This document shows, piece by piece, positions 55,083-61,090 of a stretch of DNA of 61,090 bases. The stretch is from a virus. The stretch is taken from the IMG/VR virus record IMGVR_UViG_3300025407_001003, positions 1 to 61,090 of that record. One strand, written 5' to 3'. Positions within the stretch are counted from its first letter, which is position 1, and each line of letters begins with the position of its first letter. The notes below the pieces were generated by a model. It had not been told where the DNA came from and ran no database searches. It saw nothing but the letters and a program-made list of their open reading frames with translations. The translations under genes and the position numbers were made by a program.

Positions 55083-55471
55083 TGACTCAAGACGAATCGT
55101 TAGAAGAAGTAATTGCCGATGGCATTAATTTCATGCAGAGTCTTACAAAACATTATGGCAACGAACGAGGCATGGAAATTTGGGAAACAATCGGCGAAGC
55201 AGTAGGTCGAGAAATTAAAGGCAAAATCTTCTTTGCTATGATTAACGGATCCCATAATAATCGTATGAAATTTACAGCAGATCTTGCTGAATACAAAGGA
55301 AATTCTGTATCAGTAATTAAAACTATTCGTCAGTATACTGGTCTCGGATTAAAGGAAGCTAAAGATATTTGGGTCGAAAGTAAAGGTAAATTTGTCACTA
55401 TCGATGCCGACAATGACTCGATAAAACATCTTCGAGAGGAATTGCGAGCGTTAGGTTGTAGAATAATTTAA
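55082..55471 (+). CDS. Ribosomal L7/L12 C-terminal-domain-like protein, 129 aa
   Basis: The last 55 residues (SVSVIKTIRQYTGLGLKEAKDIW ... IKHLREELRALGCRI) follow the L7/L12 C-terminal fold: V-I-K-x-I/V-R-x-x-T-G-L-G-L-K-E-A-K-D, then a charged stretch and a final helix E-E-L-x-x-x-G. The first 70 residues are unrelated helices. The L7/L12 CTD recruits translation GTPases to the ribosome. A phage protein with this domain could bind the same factors. Overlaps the ligase stop (TAATG). Confidence 0.8.
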   Translation: MTQDESLEEVIADGINFMQSLTKHYGNERGMEIWETIGEAVGREIKGKIFFAMINGSHNNRMKFTADLAEYKGNSVSVIKTIRQYTGLGLKEAKDIWVESKGKFVTIDADNDSIKHLREELRALGCRII

Positions 55472-55482
55472 AGGAGAAAAAT

Positions 55483-55848
55483 ATGAGTGTCTTTTCAGAC
55501 CAAAAAAAGTTTATGGAAGCAGGTGATCAAACTGTGGGGTATTTTAATGAAACACAGTTTAATATGTACGTTAATCTAATCGATGAAGAATATAATACAG
55601 AACTCAAAGATGCTATTGCGGCAAATGATCGGATTGAAATCTTTGACGCACTCTTAGACATTGTAGTTGTAACTATTGGTGCAATGCATTCACTAGGTGT
55701 AGATGCAGAAGGCGGATGGGACGAGGTCATGAAAACTAACTTTGCTAAGATCGATCCAGAAACTGGTAAGGTACGGAAGCGTGAAGATGGCAAAATCCTT
55801 AAGCCAGAAGGATGGGTAGCACCTGACTTAACTAAGTTTATTAAGTAA
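55483..55848 (+). CDS. MazG-like nucleotide pyrophosphohydrolase, 121 aa
   Basis: LIDEEYNTELKDAIAANDRIEIFDALLDIVVVTIGAM contains the E-x-x-E...E-x-x-D helices of the all-alpha NTP pyrophosphatase fold; the C-terminus FAKIDPETGKVRKREDGKILKPEGWVAPDL is the typical tail of the phage family. It would hydrolyse nucleoside triphosphates to monophosphates and may adjust ppGpp or dNTP pools. A GGAGA ribosome binding site precedes the ATG. Confidence 0.85.
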   Translation: MSVFSDQKKFMEAGDQTVGYFNETQFNMYVNLIDEEYNTELKDAIAANDRIEIFDALLDIVVVTIGAMHSLGVDAEGGWDEVMKTNFAKIDPETGKVRKREDGKILKPEGWVAPDLTKFIK

Positions 55849-55849
55849 T

Positions 55850-56677
55850 ATGAGAAGAAATTATTGGACTTGTAGTAAATTTGCAGATTGGCTTCGTGGC
55901 ACACCAAAAGGTGGCGCTAAGACTGGCCGTGAGTGGAGAGAATGGAAAGAAGCCTCTAAGGAAAAACATCCTATTCGCTACTGGATTGCTGAAGAAGGTC
56001 TCGACTACTTGCAAGATTTCATTTTTTGGCCGGTTGACAAGTTGTATGCAGTTAAGTATTGGATTGTTAATCGATACGTTTCTAAGACACACGCATTAAC
56101 TTCTAACCTTAAAAAAGGCCAATATCACGAGTTTGATACTCGTATGCTCCACTGCTTGTTTGATGAACTTGTTAACTTCGTTGAAATCGAACAAGCATGG
56201 AGTCATATCTTATGGAACGATGAAGCTCATAGGATGTTTAAGGCTCCGTGGTACGCCAAAGGATGGTTTAGAACTCGTACATGGCGTGATCCCGAAGCGG
56301 GAATTTCGTATCTTAACTGGGCATCAAAGTTAACTTCTAAGGAAGATTACGGGCTTGAACCTGGAGATCCTAATTACGGTAAACTAACTCCTCAGGCCGA
56401 GACAGCAAGAGAAACCCTAGTGCTTTATTACTGGTGGAAAGATATTCGTCCAGCTCGTCCTGATCCGTATGATGCGAGCGGGTGGACAGAACTTTGTAAT
56501 CGTCGCCGATCTAAAGAAGATGAGGACATGTGGTGGATTGAAGATCAAACTGACGAAGAGAAAGATGAGACACGATCGTCACTTAATATTTGTGACAAAT
56601 TAGAAGAAGAATATGAAAAAGAAGACGAAGAGATGATGATTCGTTTAATTAAAATTCGACGCGGGCTATGGACTTAA
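55850..56677 (+). CDS. Conserved-type phage protein, 275 aa
   Basis: Trp-rich, with charged ends (WTCSKFADWLRGTPKGGAKTGREWREWK at the start; an acidic C-terminal stretch DEEKDETRSS...EEEYEKEDEE). I have the impression of similar proteins in T4-like cyanophages and relatives, without a known role. It follows the MazG-like gene by one base and ends before the second radical SAM module. Confidence 0.65.
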   Translation: MRRNYWTCSKFADWLRGTPKGGAKTGREWREWKEASKEKHPIRYWIAEEGLDYLQDFIFWPVDKLYAVKYWIVNRYVSKTHALTSNLKKGQYHEFDTRMLHCLFDELVNFVEIEQAWSHILWNDEAHRMFKAPWYAKGWFRTRTWRDPEAGISYLNWASKLTSKEDYGLEPGDPNYGKLTPQAETARETLVLYYWWKDIRPARPDPYDASGWTELCNRRRSKEDEDMWWIEDQTDEEKDETRSSLNICDKLEEEYEKEDEEMMIRLIKIRRGLWT

Positions 56678-56717
56678 TCACCATAATTTTTCAGACTATA
56701 GTTAAGCAATTATAAGT

Positions 56718-58043
56718 ATGTTAAAGAGACGAATAATTAATTTAATTCGAAAATGGCGAGCAGCTCGCAATATTAAGAAATTTTCAAAAAAAACTATGAA
56801 ACCAGAAGATGTAATTTGTGCAATACCGTGGATGCATTTAGCATTTGAACCCAGCGGTAAAATCGTTCCCTGTTGTTTAACTTCACATCATAATTATTTT
56901 TCAGGTGATTTAACTAAAGAATCAATCGAAGAAATATGGAATAGTGAGAATATGAAATCCTTACGTCGAGAGATGTTAGAGGGTCGGGAACCAAAAATCT
57001 GTAGTACATGTTTCGACAGAGAACGTGTTACAGGAGAAAGTGCTAGAACTTTTCACGAGAAAGAATTCAAAGAAGTTGTTAAGAGAATTCCAGAAATTAC
57101 ACAGCCAGACGGCACATGTACTGAAATGAAATTACGATATTGGGATTTTAGATTCAGTAATTTGTGTAACTATAAATGTCGCAGTTGTGGGCCAAGATTT
57201 AGTAGTGCATGGGTGCCGGATGCTAAAAAATTAGGTCACATAAATGATCAGGATAAAGTGTGGAGTATTGAACAGGTTAGCAATATGTCTAACTATGACT
57301 TTTTAAAAGATCAAGTTCAATATGTGCAAAAAATTTATTTTGCAGGTGGAGAACCATTGTTAATGCCCGAACATTGGCAAATTTTAGATATGTTAGTTGA
57401 AAATCAAAAATTCAACATTAGAATATCATATAATACAAATGCGTCAACGTTAACTTATAGTGGAAAAAACGCATTGGATTATTGGAAAAAGTGGGATAAT
57501 AATAAAGTTGAAGTTTGGCCTAGTATCGATGAAATTGGAGAACGTGCTGAACTTATTCGATCCGGAACTGTTTGGACAAAAGTTGAAGAGAATCTCAAAA
57601 AGATCACAGCATTAGATAATGTTTGGATTAGACCAGGCATCACAGTCGGCGCGTGGAATGTACGAAGATTACCTATAATTTTAAATCATTTAATCGATCT
57701 CGGTGTTATCAAAGAAAAATATAATTATGCAAATTTCTTTTTTAATATACTTCAAAACCCATCACATTATCATGTTCATATTCTACCCGAAGATTATCGA
57801 TTAGAGACAATTAAAGAGTTAAATGATTTTGTAACCGACCATAATAACAAATATAATACTAACATCTCTCATTTGTTTACTCATATTTTGCACGAATTGG
57901 AAAAACCTCAGGATAAACAAGCAGTTAAAAATTTTTTACGGATTACTAATAATATTGATACATTGCGAAACGAAGACATCTGGACTACCATTCCGGAACT
58001 AGCATGTGTTAAACTTAGTGTAGACGATAATAACGAACTATAA
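56718..58043 (+). CDS. Twitch-domain radical SAM protein, module 2 gene A, 441 aa
   Basis: N-terminal twitch domain (ICAIPWMHLAFEPSGKIVPCC ... IEEIWNSENM ... ICSTCFDRERV), radical SAM motif CNYKCRSC, SAM site YFAGGEPLLMP and the C-terminal tail LRNEDIWTTIPELACV. It corresponds to the gene at 36971-38236 in position and plan. Its frame begins with a basic segment (MLKRRIINLIRKWRAARNIKK) not seen in the other members. Confidence 0.88.
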   Translation: MLKRRIINLIRKWRAARNIKKFSKKTMKPEDVICAIPWMHLAFEPSGKIVPCCLTSHHNYFSGDLTKESIEEIWNSENMKSLRREMLEGREPKICSTCFDRERVTGESARTFHEKEFKEVVKRIPEITQPDGTCTEMKLRYWDFRFSNLCNYKCRSCGPRFSSAWVPDAKKLGHINDQDKVWSIEQVSNMSNYDFLKDQVQYVQKIYFAGGEPLLMPEHWQILDMLVENQKFNIRISYNTNASTLTYSGKNALDYWKKWDNNKVEVWPSIDEIGERAELIRSGTVWTKVEENLKKITALDNVWIRPGITVGAWNVRRLPIILNHLIDLGVIKEKYNYANFFFNILQNPSHYHVHILPEDYRLETIKELNDFVTDHNNKYNTNISHLFTHILHELEKPQDKQAVKNFLRITNNIDTLRNEDIWTTIPELACVKLSVDDNNEL

Positions 58044-58056
58044 GACCGGAGAATTT

Positions 58057-59097
58057 ATGGATCCTTTTTTAAAAACACATTACCTTACAGTAACGGCTAG
58101 TAATTCAAAAACCGGCGATAAATTATCACTTTACTATTCGATTTTAGATACTAGTGTTAGCCATCGATGGATGACACTTATTGATAAAAGTAATGAATTA
58201 GAATATTCACTACGATATAATTATCGGAGAAATTTATCAATAGATGATATCGAAGAACGATTTGAACGTTTCAAAGAAAATATTTTATATATTAATTCTA
58301 ATTACGATCGTCATTTAACTGAATTAATCGACATTGATCATTTAGATCAAAATCAGTATATTCTTAATGACCTCCATCAAGAATATGAAATCTATGGCGA
58401 TCGACTAGCACATTTAATAGAGGTTGGTTATTTTAGTAAACCTTCTAATTTCCCCGACCTTTTTAATCCTGTATGGCCCGGCGACAAAAATTACAACGAT
58501 AAAGTATTACATGAAAGATTTTTATTGTTGAATGAGCAAATTCATAATTTTGAAGCTATTTTTAGAAGTCGTAAAAGTGGCAATCCTATGTTATGTACGT
58601 GTTTATTCGACTTTATGCCTGCTGGACTTCACGAAGATTTAAATCCCGAAGATTTTTTCCTATTTTCTCCGGAACATCAGTGGGGATGGGCATATTTAGG
58701 TTACAATACATTAGGTAAACATTGGTCTAGCGCAAGTCATGATAACGATACTGAAGTTGTATTAAGAAAGCAAATACGACCACAACATCGATTTGCAGCC
58801 GAAACGTACTTAAATTTTACACTTCATACTAATGACTACAATACTAGAGTTAATCTTCATAATTGGTGGTTAAAAAATAACTTTAGTGAAACAATTAATC
58901 CTAAGATGTATCTCGATGAATTAGCTCTAGGATTTATTCCTGTTGCTAAACTTACGGGATATAAAGTTAATGATGATGAATTTAAAGAAATACTAGAACA
59001 CATCGATTACGATGATCGAGAAGATTGGAATTTAAATATATGGAGCAAATTTGATTCTATTATCGATGTTAGAATCGGAGTTAAATCTAAAAAATGA
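58057..59097 (+). CDS. Partner protein of the radical SAM module, module 2 gene B, 346 aa
   Basis: Homologous in plan to the 301-residue protein at 38233-39138: aromatic block QWGWAYLGYNTLGKHW, then YNTRVNLHNWWLKNN, then LALGFIPVAKL. An extra segment with CTCLFDFMPAGLHEDL precedes the aromatic block. It has a ribosome binding site (GGAG) of its own. Ends with a 4-base overlap on the radical SAM gene that follows, repeating the gene order of module 1. Confidence 0.75.
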   Translation: MDPFLKTHYLTVTASNSKTGDKLSLYYSILDTSVSHRWMTLIDKSNELEYSLRYNYRRNLSIDDIEERFERFKENILYINSNYDRHLTELIDIDHLDQNQYILNDLHQEYEIYGDRLAHLIEVGYFSKPSNFPDLFNPVWPGDKNYNDKVLHERFLLLNEQIHNFEAIFRSRKSGNPMLCTCLFDFMPAGLHEDLNPEDFFLFSPEHQWGWAYLGYNTLGKHWSSASHDNDTEVVLRKQIRPQHRFAAETYLNFTLHTNDYNTRVNLHNWWLKNNFSETINPKMYLDELALGFIPVAKLTGYKVNDDEFKEILEHIDYDDREDWNLNIWSKFDSIIDVRIGVKSKK

Positions 59098-60035
59098 ATA
59101 GAATTATTCGAGTAAAACAAGTAGATGATGCTCCTGAGATGCAGCTTACATGGCTAATTAATAACATTTGCACTAACTCATGTTCGTATTGTCCTCCTAC
59201 ATTACATTCAGGCACTAATCATCATTATGAATGGAAAAATGCAAAAAGATTCTTTGAAATCCTCTTCGAAAAATATTCATCGGTTCATTGTAGCGTAGCC
59301 GGCGGAGAACCCAGTGTAAGTCCATTTTTTACAGATTTAATTAAAATATTTTATAATTCAGGACATTCTATTGGAATTACATCAAATGCTGCTAGGTCAG
59401 TTCGATTCTGGGAGGAGAATTCTAAATATTTAAATTATGTTTGTTTTTCATATCATCCCGAATCTCCGGATCCGCACTTTATTGAAAAAATAAATGTTGC
59501 AAAAATGCAAACTTTAGTTACTGTTAGGGTAATGATGTTACCTTCTAAATGGGATCACTGTGTCGAAATGTTCGAAAAACTTTCCGAACTTAATCACATT
59601 TGTGTAGAATCAGTGAGAATTTTTGATTGGGACGGTACTAACAAAACGGCACATGTATATACAGAAGATCAATTATTATGGTTTACACATAATGAAAGAA
59701 ATCAATCTCTTAACAAAACTCCGGGCGTTGATAAAAAGGCAGTGAGAATTCTTTGCGATTATCATCTAGAGGACGGTACAGTTCTCGAGACTCCAAACGC
59801 GGTTGACTATATAAATTCAGGGATGACAAATTTTTACGGGTACACCTGTGAAGTTGGATTAAGGAGTTTATTTGTAGACTGGAGAGGACGTATTTTTCTT
59901 GGAAATTGCGGAGTAGGAGGAATAATCGGAAATATAAATTACCCTTCTACAATTCAATGGCCGACTACGTCTGTTGTTTGTAACAAAACTCTTTGTCATT
60001 GTGCAACCGATGTAAACATTAACAAATGGGTTTAA
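59094..60035 (+). CDS. Radical SAM protein with C-terminal Cys motif, module 2 gene C, 313 aa
   Basis: Cluster motif CTNSCSYC, SAM site SVAGGEPSVSP, GITSNAARS, and the C-terminal YTCEVGLRSLFVDWRGRIFLGNC ... CNKTLCHCATDVNINK region that defines the module gene C subfamily. It is the counterpart of 39126-40040. Overlaps the next twitch radical SAM gene by 10 bases. Confidence 0.87.
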   Translation: MNRIIRVKQVDDAPEMQLTWLINNICTNSCSYCPPTLHSGTNHHYEWKNAKRFFEILFEKYSSVHCSVAGGEPSVSPFFTDLIKIFYNSGHSIGITSNAARSVRFWEENSKYLNYVCFSYHPESPDPHFIEKINVAKMQTLVTVRVMMLPSKWDHCVEMFEKLSELNHICVESVRIFDWDGTNKTAHVYTEDQLLWFTHNERNQSLNKTPGVDKKAVRILCDYHLEDGTVLETPNAVDYINSGMTNFYGYTCEVGLRSLFVDWRGRIFLGNCGVGGIIGNINYPSTIQWPTTSVVCNKTLCHCATDVNINKWV

Positions 60036-61090
60036 CTGTGACCTTTTGTAATTATCTCCGAAATCAGTATCATTTTACGTATGATGTAATTAAACCGTGT
60101 TGCTGGATCAAGGACACAAAAGTAGATATTCGTGATAACAATATAAAAACCATAAGTGCTTCTTGGGCACAGATATCAGATTGGACACCATCTTGCGAAT
60201 ATTGCCATAAGTTAGAACTTAATGGTGCCGAGTCTCCTCGAACTTCAGCGTTTAAAGAAGACATATTCGATTACGACTCGGATCCTAGATCTCCTATAAA
60301 ATTAGAAGTACAAATCGATGATACCTGTAATGCAGCGTGTCTCATGTGCGGGTCTTGGAACAGTTCAACTTGGCAGCAATATGTAGTGAATACTATGAAA
60401 GATAAGGTAATACTTAATCTTCGAGAAACCTCAATTAACGACCGAATAGACGCTATAAAAAGTACTATCGATTTTAATAAAGTTAAACAGATACATTTTT
60501 TTGGTGGAGAACCATTTAAAACTGATACACATCTTAGAGTTTTAAGAGAAGTTCAAAGGCCAAACGATACAAATCTTTTGTATGTCACTAACGGAAGCAT
60601 CTTTCCAAATAAAGAAATAATAGATCTTTTAAGTTCGTTTAAATCAGTTACGATAGCAATTAGTATAGACGGAATAAATGAACATTTTAATTATTTACGA
60701 TGGCCGTTACAGTGGAACAAGATTGAAGATAATTTACTAGAATATTCTAAATTGTCACCTTCTGTATTTAACATACAAGTTAGTTTTATTGCTACACCGT
60801 TTAATATGTATTATCAAGATAGGTATACAGAATGGGCTGTTGGGTTTTTTAAAAATTCGCATATTAATGGTTCGACCTGGTTTTTAAATCCTAACCCTGT
60901 TGATGGTATAATTAACTTATCATGTGTTCCTCCTAATTTGCAACATGCTATTCGTCAAAAATATGGCGAATCTCGTATAGTTAAATTGATAGAACCGTTT
61001 GATATTAAAAAATATAAAAATTTCATCAGGTATGTTCATTATCATGACCGATTTAGAAATTTAAATTGGAGAGAAACATTTCCTGAAATA
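60026..61090 (+). CDS. Twitch-domain radical SAM protein, cut off at the window end, at least 355 aa
   Basis: Starts at ATG 60026 inside the previous gene and stays open to the window edge. A reduced twitch part (VIKPCCWIKD ... CEYCHKLE) precedes the radical SAM motif CNAACLMC (about residues 103-110) and the SAM site FFGGEPFKT. The visible end reads NLNWRETFPEI, the family tail, so only a few residues are missing. This makes at least 11 radical SAM genes in the window. Confidence 0.85.
   Translation, partial: MGLTVTFCNYLRNQYHFTYDVIKPCCWIKDTKVDIRDNNIKTISASWAQISDWTPSCEYCHKLELNGAESPRTSAFKEDIFDYDSDPRSPIKLEVQIDDTCNAACLMCGSWNSSTWQQYVVNTMKDKVILNLRETSINDRIDAIKSTIDFNKVKQIHFFGGEPFKTDTHLRVLREVQRPNDTNLLYVTNGSIFPNKEIIDLLSSFKSVTIAISIDGINEHFNYLRWPLQWNKIEDNLLEYSKLSPSVFNIQVSFIATPFNMYYQDRYTEWAVGFFKNSHINGSTWFLNPNPVDGIINLSCVPPNLQHAIRQKYGESRIVKLIEPFDIKKYKNFIRYVHYHDRFRNLNWRETFPEI

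Noticed and set aside
1-61090. CRISPR array, insertion sequence or transposase
   Set aside because: No regular repeat-spacer pattern, no terminal inverted repeats around a transposase and no integrase were found. The only mobile genes are the three homing endonucleases.

Overview
The window looks like part of the genome of a large, AT-rich, T4-related tailed phage (jumbo myovirus type). I infer this from dense packing with 1-20 base overlaps, many small genes of unknown function, T4-style late promoter cores (TAAATA), near-consensus sigma70 promoters, a tRNA cluster carrying homing endonucleases, a T4-type DNA ligase, a tail-fibre-like protein and many host-like auxiliary genes (FtsH, ClpP, IF-1, an L7/L12-like domain, parvulin, a TROVE/Ro protein). 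A perfect 17-base match to the boxA of enterobacterial rRNA leaders upstream of the first tRNA suggests a proteobacterial, probably gammaproteobacterial, host. No database search was possible, so all names rest on motifs read from the translations.

Layout. 1-1510: end of a possible sulfotransferase, a small gene, and a reverse-strand glycosyltransferase-like gene. 1531-3900: promoter plus boxA, tRNA-Glu, GIY-YIG and HNH endonuclease genes, a tRNA-Leu fragment, two further tRNAs and about 0.7 kb of structured non-coding DNA. 3921-7901: glycan or small-molecule genes (TEKT glycosyltransferase-like, 2OG oxygenase, amidinotransferase, GT-B glycosyltransferase). 7903-8463: tRNAs for Asp, Leu, Ser, Asn and Ala. 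8478-13169: an overlapping operon of radical SAM/SPASM, 2OG oxygenase, unknown, PLP enzyme and two SGNH hydrolases. 13180-16356: tRNAs for Thr, Gly, Pro, Gln and Met, parvulin, HNH, and several structured RNAs. 16428-18221: FtsH. 18279-23381: about 18 small, translationally coupled genes ending in a DEDDh exonuclease. 23471-24874: TROVE (Ro60/Rsr) protein. 25795-26970: tail fibre. 26967-48845: a very large modification island with 2OG oxygenases, sulfotransferase, desaturase, PP-loop enzyme, seven radical SAM enzymes, methyltransferase and GT8. 48877-56677: tRNA-like gene, secreted HExxH protein, IF-1, phosphoesterase, ClpP, DNA ligase, L7/L12-like protein, MazG-like enzyme. 56718-61090: a second radical SAM module, running off the window.

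How the parts may work together. The most interesting candidate system is a phage Ro/Y-RNA-like ribonucleoprotein. A TROVE protein is encoded together with a family of seven short elements (7986-8071, 15400-15454, 15472-15589, 15646-15778, 18510-18563, 18575-18804, 23421-23459). Each is closed by a 6-9 bp terminal helix of the form AGGNNNN/NNNNCCT, carries a 5' unpaired CAGCA segment, and is followed by G. The last copy lies in the TROVE mRNA leader. Two copies (15472-15589 and 15646-15778) enclose an inside-out tRNA fold: T arm, capped acceptor helix, D arm, with the anticodon stem opening into the CAGCA helix. That is the architecture I recall for bacterial YrlA Y RNAs.

The second candidate is a repeated three-gene module (twitch radical SAM, partner protein, second radical SAM), found at 36971-40040 and 56718-60035, within a total of 11 radical SAM and 11 putative 2OG-oxygenase genes in 61 kb. 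Their substrate is not visible in the window; modification of surface glycans or of peptides are both possible.

A third pattern is regulatory. Nine genes have a TAAATA late-promoter core 5-6 bases before the start codon and no ribosome binding site, which predicts leaderless late mRNAs.
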